The translations under genes were made by a program, and so were the position numbers. From Stomoxys calcitrans (Eukaryota; Arthropoda; Insecta; Diptera; Muscidae): a stretch of DNA of 64,000 nucleotides. Under the pieces are notes generated by a model. The model did not search any database. It had not been told where the DNA came from and saw nothing but the letters and a program-made list of their open reading frames with translations. Shown here in pieces: positions 22,150 to 32,934 of the stretch; the first letter of the stretch is position 1, and every line of letters starts with the position of its first letter. Location of the stretch: positions 121,558,458-121,622,457 of the forward strand of contig NC_081552.1 of assembly GCF_963082655.1 (NCBI RefSeq), in the 5' to 3' direction.

Positions 22150-22574
22150 TATAGCACTTAAGTATTTAAATACCCACCACCACAACTCGCCTAAACATTT
22201 ATTCTAAAACCTACAAATACATGTTCTGTCGATCGTAGATTTTGCGAAGTCCGTTCGTCCGTCCAATTTTGAATTTGGCTTTTTGGATAGATTGATTTTC
22301 GGTGGTGGGAATCTAATATTCGGATTGACCGGACTTATTTTTTATCCACCTTTTCATGTTATTTATAAAAGAAACTGAATTCTTTGTTTTTGTTATATAC
22401 GTTTAATTTCCGTTTTTTATGAAAAATATTGTGTCAAATTTTGGACCAATTTAAACAAGTTTCATTATATGTTTTTGTTACTCCTAGTTTGTTTGTTTTT
22501 TTAATAAAAACGAAAATATGTGTCACTTTTCAAAAAATAAGATGACACCTTTTTTAGAAATGACACTTTTTGTA
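22150..22574. other. Unassigned AT-rich spacer
   Basis: Holds a possible diverged palindromic element scrap (CCACCACCACAACTCG at about 22173) and long T/A runs. No coding frame or structured RNA seen. Confidence 0.35.
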
Positions 22575-23272
22575 CCACTATTTAAAAATTTCCAACGGTA
22601 ACGCTGCTGGTAACAGAAGTTACATAGACTTCTATACGAATGGTTCCAAACTAAACGACCAGGTAGGCTTTGGGGTGTACTCTAAAGATCTAGAACTGGT
22701 CTTATCGAAGAGGTTACCCGACCACTGCAGTGTGTATCAAGCAGAGATCCTTGCAATTAAGAAAGTGGTGGAATGGCTAAGATATAATGTTATAACGACG
22801 ATCGGCATAAATATCTTCTCAGACAGCCAGTCAGCCATTAAATCCCTGGAGAACGTTTTCTGAACACTAAAACCGCCCTCGACTGTCACGGATCTCTCAG
22901 TCTTTGAGTCCGTCATGACAGGTCACTGTCTAATAAGAAAACATGCTGACAGACTGAAGGTTGCCAGCAATGACTTTTGCTGAAGCTGTAGGGACATCGA
23001 GGAAGAAGAGACTATGGAACACCTTCTCTGTGTGTGTCCCACACTAGCAGTTAGAAGGTGTTCCACTTTAGGTTCTCATTCTCTTCATAACCTGTCTGAT
23101 TTAGAGGATGTGAACATTCGCAAGTTATTGGGCTTCTTAAAGCGATATGGATGGTTCAACGGTAGGAACTAGACATCTTCCTTCTTCTGTTCCTGTGGTA
23201 TCACAATGGACGAAAACGTCTAAGTGTTTTTGATGGCAGACTGTCACTTAAACCTAACCTAACCTACTTCAA
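22575..23272 (+). pseudogene. Non-LTR retrotransposon 3' part: RNase H and zinc knuckle
   Basis: An RNase H domain reads IDFYTNGSKLNDQVGFGVYS, VYQAEILAIKKVVEWLR, then INIFSDSQSAIKSLENVF before a stop at 22861. The usual first catalytic Asp (YTDGS) is Asn here. Downstream, TGHCLIRKHADRLKVASND, CRDIEEEETMEHLLCVCPT and LLGFLKRYGWF give the C-terminal zinc-binding region typical of I/R1-type elements. The piece between them is deleted and a stop precedes the knuckle. The 3' end is a CCTAACCTAACCTA tail at about 23255-23270. A dead, 5'-truncated copy. Confidence 0.82.
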
Positions 23273-23463
23273 CAATTAAAACATTCAATTCAATGCTAAA
23301 GGTCGTTCAGAATTAACTGTATCACATACATATTTGGTAGATGGTTTTTTCTTAAAGCTATTTTTTTCTATGTAAGGTGGTTGGTGAAAGATTGTTGCTT
23401 TTGTAAATGCGCTGAAGCACATAAGGACTAATGACTGTATTCGTGGTATACATGAAAACACCA

Positions 23464-23812
23464 AGCTAACAAAATTTTCCGATTTCGGTCCGACAATCGG
23501 ATGAATCATCCGATATCGGATCCGATATCTTACCGACTTCGTTACTAACAACGAAATAAATGGTTGTCATGTTTTCGAAACTACACTGAGGGAAATCTGA
23601 TATATTTACCGTCATATCGTACCGATATCGGACCGATGTCGGAGCAAAATTCCTGGGAAATCCGGATGGAAATTTTTACGTCGTACCGAATTGAAACGAC
23701 TTCGACGACGATTTCGGACCGATTTCTTGGCAAATTTCGTACAACTGATCAAACAAAACAAAAATTTCAAGGCAACAGTTAATGGCACCTCACGCAATTC
23801 CAAAAAACGAAA
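23464..23812 (-). mobile_element. Family D repeat, reversed copy
   Basis: Runs from AGCTAACAAAATTTTCCGAT to CACGCAATTCCAAAAAAC, the reverse complement of the ends of the 20216-20630 copy, with clear divergence in between. Together the two copies form an inverted pair around the non-LTR and mariner remnants. Confidence 0.7.
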
Positions 23813-23962
23813 ACAAAATGTCCCCCTCCACCGCTTGTGAGCACTCCACACACGTGGTAACGAAAATTTGCTATGCAAAACTAAAAATGAACCAAAAAAA
23901 ACATTCCTCAGACACACCGTATAGAAATCGTTACGATTTCATTCTTAACTGTCGGAATAGAA

Positions 23963-24758
23963 AACAAGTAAAAGCGTGCTAAGTTCGGCCAGGCCGAATC
24001 TTATATACCCTCCACCATGGATCGCATTTGTCGAGTTCTTTTCCCAGCATCTCTTCTTAGGCAAAAAAGGATATAAGAAAAGATTTGCTCTGCTATTAGA
24101 GCGATATCAAGATATGGTCCGGTTTGGACCACAATTAAATTATATGTTGGAGACCTGTGTAAAATGTCAGCCAATTCGAATAAGAATTGCAAACCACACT
24201 TAGTCCAGTTGTTGGATATCATAACAAAACACGTCGTGCACAATTTCATTCCAATCGGATAAGAATTGCGCACTCTAGAGGCTCAAGAAGTCAAGACCCA
24301 AGATCGGTTTATACGACAGCTATATCAGGTTATGGACTGATTTAAACCATACTTGGCACAGTTGTCGGATATCAGAACAAAACACGTCGTGCAACATTTC
24401 ATTCCAATCGGATAAGAACTGCGCACTATAGAGACTCAAGAAGTCAAGACCCAAGATCGGTTTATATGGCAGCTATATCAAAACATGGACCGATATGGCC
24501 CATTTACAATACCAACCGACCTACACTAATAAGAAGTATTTGTGCAAAATTTCAAGCGGCTAGCTTTACTCATTCGGAAGTTAGCGTGCTTTCGACGGAC
24601 GGACGGACGACGACGGACAGACATGGCTAGATCGACATAAAATGTCACGACAATCAAGAATATATATACTTTATGGGGTCTCAGACGAATATTTCGAGTA
24701 GTTACAAACAGAATGACGAAATTAGTATACCCCCCATCCTATGGTGGAGGGTATAAAA
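23963..24758 (+). mobile_element. Family A copy 2
   Basis: Intact ends: AACAAGTAAAAGCGTGCTAA with TTCGGCCAGGCCGAA, and a terminal CTATGGTGGAGGGTATAAAA. About three internal units, one with a GGAC-rich stretch (24597-24620). The first and second unit are joined by a deletion near 24190. Confidence 0.88.
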
Positions 24759-25599
24759 AAAAATCCCTCAGGCTTGTCGAACCGATTTCTTTCCGGATAT
24801 GGTAAAAATTCTCGTATGTTTCGTCCTACTATGAGCAGACATGGACTCAATAGTCCGATCTGAACCACACTTCACAGAAATGGGTCTACCAGAACTAACC
24901 TTGCCAAATTTCACCGAAATCGGATGAAAAATTAGCAATTCATTCCCTCAAGACTTTAGTCTCGGGCTATATAGCGGCTATATAAAACTAAAATCCTATT
25001 TTATGAAATCGGAAAGTCAAGTTTATGTATGTACAAAGAAAACGCAATCATCAAAACATCTGCAAAATTATAAATACCCAAAAAGGTATTTATTGGGTAT
25101 TTTTCCGGTAGAAACCCATCTCTATAAATAATAAATAAATAAATAAATAAGGTACATCTTGCCCACAGAATAATTTTTTGGTATTCGTTGCAATTGATGA
25201 ATAAAGTAATATGTTCAATCTAACAATTCATTTCACTTTTTAAAATCATCATCAATTTTTTCTCGGCACCTCCATTGGACTTAACTATTTTTTACCTCTT
25301 TTACTGCATGTTGTTTTTTTCCAACTAAATGACTAATCCGCTCATCAAAACGAAAATAAGCAGATTTCCGCCTATGTGTTTAAGTGCGTATGCATACATG
25401 TTTACACGCCAATTCACACACAGCCATTCGTTTTACAGCATGCACAAGCTTGCCCAAAAATGTAAACGAAGCATATTTTAATAAATTCCCAGTGTAAATT
25501 GTTTTACTGGCAGCTAAGAAATATATCCTTAAAATGCACTTAGATATTTAAAGGAATTATATACATCTTTTTATTGTACACTAACTTAATAGCTATGTA
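24759..25599. other. Spacer with a degenerate family A/C-type unit
   Basis: 24770-25020 has GTCGAACCGATTTCTTTCC, AAATTTCACCGAAATCGGAT and CGGGCTATATAGCGGCTATA, which look like one decayed internal unit of the A/C type. The rest is AT-rich with a TAAA microsatellite at about 25126-25150. No gene seen. Confidence 0.4.
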
Positions 25600-26690
25600 A
25601 CGGCTGATTTTTAAGAGCTATAGGAAAGTTTTTCAAAAAAACACATAAAATTCAGAAAAATGTATGAAATCTATTTTTGAATCGATTGTACGGTCCATAT
25701 ACAATAATTTAATGTTTGAAGATTATTTCATGAAAATGTCGACCGTGACTGCGCCTAAAATGGTCCATCCGCTTAGTCAAATTTTGGCACTCTTTCCAAC
25801 ATTTCGACCGCTATCTCACAAATAAATGCTTCAATGTTGTCATCCAATGCGTCAATTGAAGCGGGATTGTCTGCATAGACATGAGCTTTAACATAGCAAA
25901 ATATAGTCTAAAAGTGTTAAATCACACGATCTGCGGCCAATTGACCGGTTCCGAACGTGAAATACTCCATTGTTACGCACTCTTTCCAACATTTCGACCG
26001 CTATCTCACAAATAAATGCTTCAATGTTGTCATCCAATGCGTCAATTGAAGCGGGATTGTCTGCATAGACATGAGCTTTAACATAGCAAAATATAGTCTA
26101 AAAGTGTTAAATCACACGATCTGCGGCCAATTGACCGGTTCCGAACGTGAAATACTCCATTGTTACGCGTGCTGTGTGGCATGTGGCACCGTCTTGTTGA
26201 AACCACATGCCATGCAAGTCAAGCTGTTGCATTTTGGACGAAAAAAGATGGTTATCATCCAACTTTTGACTCACCATTCACAGTTATGTTACGATTCGCA
26301 CCATGTTTGAAGAAGTACGGTCCAATGATGCCGCTAGCCCATAAACCGCCCCAAACTGTGACCTTTTCTGGATGCATTGGAAGCTCTTGCAATGCTTCTG
26401 GCTGATATTCACTCCGAAATCGACAATTCTGCTTATTTACGTACCCATTGAGCCAAAAATGAGCTTCCTCGTAAAATGGAGGAAGCGTGCGATGAATTTT
26501 CTAAACAGGGCACGCATTTCGATAATCAAATTCAAAAAATTCAACCCTTGCAAATGTTGTTCGTTTGCAAGACGATTCATGGTTAAATAGTAAAGCAAAC
26601 TGAAGATGTGACAGTTAAACAAAAGACGAAACGTTCGTGAGCTGTTTAAACCAGTGTTGCCAAAAAGTTAATAGCTTAAAAATCACCCTT
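25600..26690 (-). pseudogene. mariner-like transposase pseudogene with ends
   Basis: TA lies on both sides (25598-25599, 26691-26692); ends are ACGGCTGATTTTTAAG and, reversed, AAGGGTGATTTTTAAG. Reverse-strand translation gives MNRLANEQHLQ (helix-turn-helix start), HFYEEAHFWLNGYVNKQNCR with Glu where the first catalytic Asp is expected, VTVWGGLWASGIIGPYFF, WFQQDGATCHTARVTME with the second Asp, RSCDLTLLDYILLC with the third, then VYADNPASIDALDDNIEAF. Frameshifts and stops separate the blocks, and a 190-bp exact duplication disrupts the C-terminal part. A dead IS630-Tc1-mariner element, related to the fold-back copy at 21.4 kb. Confidence 0.88.
25789..26168. repeat. 190-bp tandem duplication
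   Basis: 25789-25978 (ACTCTTTCCAACATTTCG to CTCCATTGTTACGC) is followed immediately by a second copy that I read as identical, within the mariner pseudogene. Confidence 0.95.
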
Positions 26691-26692
26691 TA

Positions 26693-27196
26693 TTAAATAT
26701 TCTTTTACTTGCTTCTTTAACGTGATGAACTTCAAGTAGCAAGTCCGCAGACTCAATGGTAGTAAGCTTCATTAAAAATTTGCTACAAACTTTTTTTATT
26801 AAGTCACAGATTACAATTAAGGATGTAATTTCCCCTTTCGGGAGTATTTTTGAACGTGATTTAAATATTTTTAGACTGGATATAAGAAAACATTTTTAAG
26901 GAAATTTTCATACCCATTTAAAGTATGTAAACTAATTGCAATTTTTTCAAAATAGGATATGTTCCCGTCCTTTAGCAAATTTCCTTAACAGAAGCGAACA
27001 TTTTCATAAAGCGTAATAAAATGTTTACACCAATTTTGGGTAAATTCTTTACTACATAATGTAATACCCGTTTTTCAGTGTAATCTCCAGCTATAAGGCG
27101 GAGAAACGCGTCATTGTTAGAGATACGGGTGATGCGGGTACCCCAGCAAACAATGCTGACATGAAGCAACAGCAGCAAAATCGAAAACTGAACTGA
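26693..27196. other. Unassigned spacer
   Basis: AT-rich sequence with a short GC-richer part at 27100-27180. No recognisable gene, repeat or RNA. Confidence 0.35.
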
Positions 27197-28291
27197 AACA
27201 AGTAACAGCGTGCCAAGTTCGGCGGGCAGAATTTTATATACCCTCCACAATGGTTCGCATTTATTAAGTTCTTTTCCCGGTATCTCTTTTTAAGCGATCA
27301 AAGGATTGAAGAAAATAAATGCTATGCTATTGGAGCTACATCAAGTTATGGTCCGATTCGCACCATAATCGAACTGAATGTTGGCGACCATAGTAGAGGT
27401 ATTGTGTAAAATTTCAGCCAATCCAGATAAGAATTGCAATCTTTTGGGGACTCAATGAGTAAAATAGGGCGATCGGTTTATATGGGAGCTGTATCAGGCT
27501 ATAGACCGACTCACACCATATTTGACACGTATGTTGAAGGTCATGGGAGAAACCCTTGTACAAATTTTCCGCCAAATCGGATAATAACTGCGCCCTCTAG
27601 AGGCTCAAGAATCAAAGAATATCAGGTTATGGACCGATTTGAACCATAATTACCACAGTTGTTGATAATTATAACAAAAGACCTCACACAAAATTTAAGC
27701 CAAATCGGAGAATTGCGCCCTCTAGTGGCTCAAGAAATCAAGATCCAAGATCGGTTTATATGGCAAATGCAAATTTTGCACCATGAACATTCCACTAAGG
27801 AACAGGGGCAAACTTCTCACATATCAATGAGTGCGGTCCGATTCAAATTTAAGCTCAATGATAAGGGGCCTCCTTTTTATAGCCGAGTCCGAACGGCGAG
27901 CCACAGTGCGACAACTCTTTGGAGAGAAGTTTTACATGGCACAGTACCTCACAAATGTTGCCAGCATTAGGAGACGAAAACCACCGCTGAAAATTTTTTC
28001 TGATGGTCTCGCCAGGATTCGAACCCAGGCGTTCAGCGTCATAGGAGGACATGCTAACCTCTACGCTACGGTTTATAAGGCAGCTATATCAAAACATGAA
28101 CCGATATGGCCCATCTACAATCCCAACCGACCTACACTAATAAGAAGTATTTGTGCAAAATTTCAAGCGGCTAGCGAGACGATCAAGAATATACATACAT
28201 ATAAACTTTATGGGGTCTCAGACGAATATTTCGAGGAGTTACAAACTGAATGACGAAATTAATATACCCCATCCTATAATGGAGGGTATAA
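27197..28291 (+). mobile_element. Family A copy 3, diverged, with SINE insertion
   Basis: The 5' module is worn (AACAAGTAACAGCGTGCCAA, TTCGGCGGGCAGAA) and so is the terminal hairpin (CCCATCCTATAATGGAGGGTATA). Internal units are present from 27380. A SINE at 27766-28069 splits one GGTTTATATGGCAGC box. Divergence from the other copies suggests an older insertion. Confidence 0.82.
27766..28069 (-). mobile_element. tRNA-derived SINE
   Basis: On the reverse strand it starts GTAGCGTAGAGGTTAGCATG, with an RNA polymerase III A box TAGCGTAGAGG (28058-28068) and a perfect B box GGTTCGAATCC (28015-28025), spaced as in a tRNA. A body of about 235 bp follows and ends TGGTGCAAAATTTGCATT. A 13-bp target duplication, GGTTTATATGGCA at 27753-27765 and GGTTTATAAGGCA at 28070-28082, brackets it with one mismatch. 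The tRNA part is a SINE head, not a functional tRNA. Confidence 0.92.
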
Positions 28292-28886
28292 TAATGCACT
28301 AAAAAGACATATAAATAAACATTACATGTTATAAATGGATAACGGACTATAATAAAATATTATTTAGTGTTGTATGGATTAAACGCGAAAATATTTCCCA
28401 CACACAAATAAAGGAACGACCACACGCCACTGTTCGAAATCACTGTCGTGACATTCGCAATAATAGTAGATGGAGAAGAAGAATTTGCACATGCAGGTGC
28501 TGTTATTTGTAAATGTGTGTAAGTTGTGCACTGAATGTGAGTGTTTGATTTAATCCAGTGATATCACTTAACGGAACGCGACATGCTTTGTTTTGCGGAT
28601 AATTGTCTGTTCCGTAGAAGGGCGGTTTAATGCGCCCCGAATGATTTATGGTCACGATGATAATAATGTGAACACAATGGCAATGCCAACACAACAGAGA
28701 ATTCAGAAGGAGCAAGAAATGGCATCGTAGAGCTAAATACATCCGTACAGTTGGTCGCCATTATCATCGCTGGGTGGATTGGGTCATATCAAGTTATATT
28801 TAGATTAAACTACTATCAAAAAAAGAAATTGGGATTTTGGCCTACTTAGTCAATCTTATTATACATATACTTATCTTGTATTAACT
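28292..28886. other. Unassigned spacer
   Basis: No coding frame with family likeness. Moderate GC around 28500-28780; no repeat recognised. Confidence 0.35.
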
Positions 28887-30272
28887 ACTAGCTGAACCGA
28901 GCCCACAAAATTATGCTTTGAATATTTATTTTCGACAATTAAAGAGATTTAGTGAAATACCATACCTACGAAAATAATACATGTATATCGCAAAAGCATT
29001 ACAATATAAATGGCTTTATCTGAATCCCATATAATCTTTACTGGTCTATGAATTCGCTCGGAGGGTTTAGGGTCATGAACGTCCCCCAAACACTTAGCCC
29101 TGAAAATATAACATCATCGTGCTCTACTCTCAAATACCATTTATTTTAACCCCAGATTGGCATTGGCCTCAAAATTGGATATCAAATTCGTTTTCTAATC
29201 TCAAATACCCTTCATTTAAACCCCTTATTGCAAAAGTCAGCAAATATGTCCGGTTTAGGTTGAGCCCTAAAAACAATATCAATATCGAGATGCATTCCCT
29301 TTAAGACGTCCCCTAGGCAGTTGGTCCCGAATATTGATATCAGATTCATGGTCTACTCCCAAATACCTTTCATTTGAGCCCCATATTTCCATAGTCAGCA
29401 AACATGACCGGTTTCGAGGGTGTTTTGGGAGATGGAGCGGCCGTTCAGTGACTTGGCCCTGCAAATACATATCAGATTCGTATTCTACTCTAAAATACTT
29501 CTTATTACAGCCCTATATTGGAATGGTCAGCAAATACCTCCCATATGGGTGGTGTTATGGGGTTTCGTGGCCCCATACACACTTTTTTACGAATATTGAT
29601 ATCAGATTCATGCTTTACTCCCAAGGCCTTCATTTGAGCCCCATATTGCTATTGTAGTAAATTTGTCCTCTTTTGGGGTTGTTTTTGGAAGGGGCGGCCC
29701 CCATATACTTGGTTCCACATTTGGATATCAGATTAGTATTCTACACTTAAATATCTTTTATTTGAAACCCGTATTGCCATGATCAGGTGTGTTCTCCGTA
29801 AGGGGTGCACAGCCAGAAACTTGGACCCATATTCGTATTCAAATCACAAATACCTCTCATTTGACTCCCATATTGCCCAGGTCGGTAAATATATCCGATT
29901 TAGGGGTGTTTTGGGGGTTGGGGTGGTCCCCCAAACACTTAGTCCGACAATTGGATAGCAGATACGTTTTTTACTCTTAAATACCTATCATTTGAGTCCC
30001 ATATTGGCATGGTTAGTCTATATATATATATATATATATATATAGACTAACCATGCCAATATTTATATTTGCTAGGTTACGGGGGTGGGGCTGCCCCCCC
30101 AGGTATCAGAAATTTGGATACCAAATTTGTATTTTTAGGGTACTATATGAGAGCACACAAAATTTCGCCATCACCGAGATCTGGCGTTTCTGAAAATTAA
30201 GGTAAGGGAGGAGTAGATAAGGAACACACAGACAAACCGACAAACAAACACAAATTGATTTTTGTATATAAG
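28887..30272 (-). mobile_element. Family B copy, both ends present
   Basis: In reverse it runs from TATATACAAAAATCAATTTG with TTTG repeats (about 30272) to a 3' terminus ending GGTTCAGCTAGT at 28887. G/C-tract units fill the body, and a 62-bp palindrome with a TA core interrupts the 5' half. Short frames are repeat translation. Confidence 0.75.
30001..30062. repeat. 62-bp perfect palindrome with TA-repeat core
   Basis: Arms ATATTGGCATGGTTAGTC and GACTAACCATGCCAATAT flank an alternating TA tract. The arm sequence is itself family B sequence (compare GACCAATCACGACAATATGG elsewhere), so an inverted duplication of host element sequence is likely. Confidence 0.95.
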
Positions 30273-30297
30273 AAGAGGATAAGACTAGTATTTAATA

Positions 30298-30565
30298 AAT
30301 AAATAATTTTGTCATTCTGTTTGTAACTCATCGAAATATTGATCTGATACAAAGTATATATGTTCTTGACGTTTTAAGTCTATTTAGCCATAATCTGATA
30401 AAGATGTCATATAAACCGATCTCTGGTCTTGACTTCTTGAGCCTTTACAGTGCGCAATTCTCATCCGATGTGGCTGATATTTTGCATGAAGTTTTTTGTT
30501 TCGTTTTAAAAAAACTGTGCCAAGTATGGTCAAAATTGGTTTCTAACCTGATACAGCTCTTATCA
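30298..30565 (-). mobile_element. Old family A fragment
   Basis: Reverse-oriented GTCATTCTGTTTGTAACTC, CTTGACTTCTTGAGCC and CTGTGCCAAGTATGGTC boxes are recognisable, with many substitutions and no terminal hairpin. Confidence 0.65.
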
Positions 30566-30734
30566 GGGACCTAGCCAGGAAGGGCCCGACCCGAAATTTT
30601 TTTTTCAAAGGCAAAATTTTACTAAAATATGGTATATGGGGAAATTTTCAATAAAATATTCTCTAGAGAAAAAATTGGCTCAGACCCGGGACCCTCTAAT
30701 ATAATTTGCTAAACACAAAATTTCAAAAAAAAAA

Positions 30735-31698
30735 ACTAGTAAAAGCGTTCTAAGTTCGGCCGGGCCGAATCTTATATACCCTCCACCATGGATCGCATTT
30801 GTCGAGTTCTTTTCCCGGCATCTCTTCTTAGGCAAAACAGGATATAAGAAAAGATTTGCCCTGCTATTAGAGCGATATCAAGATATGGTCCGGTTTGGAC
30901 CACAAATAAATTATATGTTGGAAACCTGTGTAAAATGTCAGCCAATTCGAATAAGAATTGCGCCCTTTGGGGGCTCAAGAAGTAAAATAGAGAGATCGAT
31001 TTATATGTATCGGGCTATACACCGATTCAGACCATAATAAACACGTATGTTGATGGTCATGAGAGAATCCGTCGTACAAAATTTCAGGCAAATCGGATAA
31101 TAATTGCGACCTCTACAGGTTTATATGACAGCTATATCAGGTTATGAACCGAGTTGAACCTTATTTGGCACAGTAGTTAAAAGTAAGAATAAAATACGTC
31201 ATGCAAAATTTCAGCAAAATCGGATAGGAATGGCGCACTCTAGAGGCTCAAGAAGTCAAGACCCAAGATCGGTTTATATGACAGCTTTATCAGGTTATGG
31301 ACCGATTTGAACCATACTTGGCACAGTTGTTGGATTTCATAACAGAACACGTCGTGCAAAATTTCATTCCAATCGGATAAGAATTGCGCACTCTAGAGGC
31401 TCAAGAAGTCAAGACCCAAGACCCAAGATCGGTTTATATGGCAGCTATATCAAAACATGGACCGATATGGCCCATTTACAATACTAACCGACCTACACTA
31501 ACAAAAAGTATTTTTGTAAAATTTCAAGCGGCTAGCTTTACTCCTTCGGAAGTTAGCGTGCTTTCGACAGACAGACGGACGGACATCGCTAGATCGACAT
31601 AAAATGTCGCGACGATCAAGAATACATATACTTTATGGGGTCTCAGACGAATATTTCGAGTAGTTACAAACAGAATAACGAAATTAGTATACCCCCCA
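30735..31698 (+). mobile_element. Family A copy 4, 3'-truncated
   Basis: Starts AGTAAAAGCGTTCTAAGTTC with the perfect TTCGGCCGGGCCGAA palindrome and a CCACCATGG module. It stops at GTATACCCCCC, in the middle of the terminal hairpin, so only its left arm remains. Confidence 0.87.
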
Positions 31699-32525
31699 AA
31701 ATCATTAAAAGTAGTCAATAAATACCAAAAAAATTTAACTTTTTGAATGTCGCTTTTTTGTGTTGTATAACTTTGCGCAATTGTGCCTCTGTTGAACCCG
31801 AAAGATTTGTCACAGGAATGGAATCTAAACACAAAATATACATATACGATTAAAAACAAAATTATATATTGTCACTATCTTTTTTTATTTTTACCAAGAA
31901 GAACGCCGTAAAAGTTCTTCCAAGCTTTAAAATACATTTTTACATGGTTATCTGCCATATTATATTTATTGTATTATATTCACATTCGTAACAAAAATAT
32001 ATCACTTTATTTCTTTTAAATTAAACTCTTGCACCACCAATTTGATTGTGCCAATACACCACAAAACTTTATTACGACTGAATTCTTTGTTTATTTTTTT
32101 CTCATTCCATTTACTCGCAATCCTAAGGGTATCGGTATGAAATTGCTTCATTATCCCAAAAAACAGGTATTCAACCTTGACTTCGAGACAAACCAATGTG
32201 CTTTCGTTTTTTACACACTACTTTCTGTATCGAAAAAAAAAACAGATTCAGCTGTAATTTGCAAAGAATCAATTATATATTGTCATTTGATACTTTCAAA
32301 ACCAGCGGGTAGGTTTGGTTGAGCTATTGCCTTTTCTAAATGGCAACGGCATTTTTCCAATGTCAAAATGACAATGACATGTTTTCGAAAAACAAAATTA
32401 AAAAAATTATTTTTTTTAGGACAAAACTTAAATACATGTGTAGAATGTTTTGTTTGTAGGTTACTGTATGTTCGAATGAAAAAAGGCTGCGGATTTTCTG
32501 CCTAACTTTAAAAATATTTTTTTGT
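31699..32525. other. Unassigned AT-rich spacer
   Basis: About 830 bp of low-complexity-leaning DNA. Small frames (32029-32322 and its reverse) show no family likeness. Nothing supportable was found. Confidence 0.35.
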
Positions 32526-32915
32526 TTTTATATCCTTCACCACTTCTATTGTACAGCGTATTATAATTTGTTTGTAACACCCAGAAAGAAGAGAGATATG
32601 TATACCGATCGACACAGAATCACTTTCTGATTCGATATAGCTATGTGCGTCTGTCCGCTTGTCGATGTTAATTTGTGTACAAGGTACAGATCGCAATTTT
32701 TATGCGATCGGCTTCAAGTTAGGCACAAGCATTTTCTTGGGGCTAGAGACAAAGTCTATTGATGTTCGTCCGATTTGGACTAACATTGCAATTACATCGC
32801 CATTTGCAAACCTATTCTCACGAAATGTTGCACCAGGGATTCTGTTATGACTCTCGACACTATTTGTGATTTTCATTGGAATGGGTTCAGTTTTAGATAT
32901 AGCTCCCATATATTT
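32526..32915 (-). mobile_element. Old family A fragment
   Basis: Reverse-oriented and heavily diverged: TTTTATATCCTTCACCACTT at the terminal position, TTTGTAACACCCAGAAAGA, then an internal box ending GATATAGCTCCCATATATTT. Confidence 0.55.
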
Positions 32916-32934
32916 ACTAAGGTCAGATCCCTGA

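Noticed and set aside
23285..23463. Possible zinc-finger (FLYWCH-like) relic
   Set aside because: A few residues looked suggestive on the plus strand, but it needs frameshifts and the cysteine/histidine pattern is not convincing.
28011..28069. Possible tRNA gene on the reverse strand
   Set aside because: A and B boxes are present, but the sequence continues without a tRNA 3' end into a SINE body with a target duplication; it is a SINE head.
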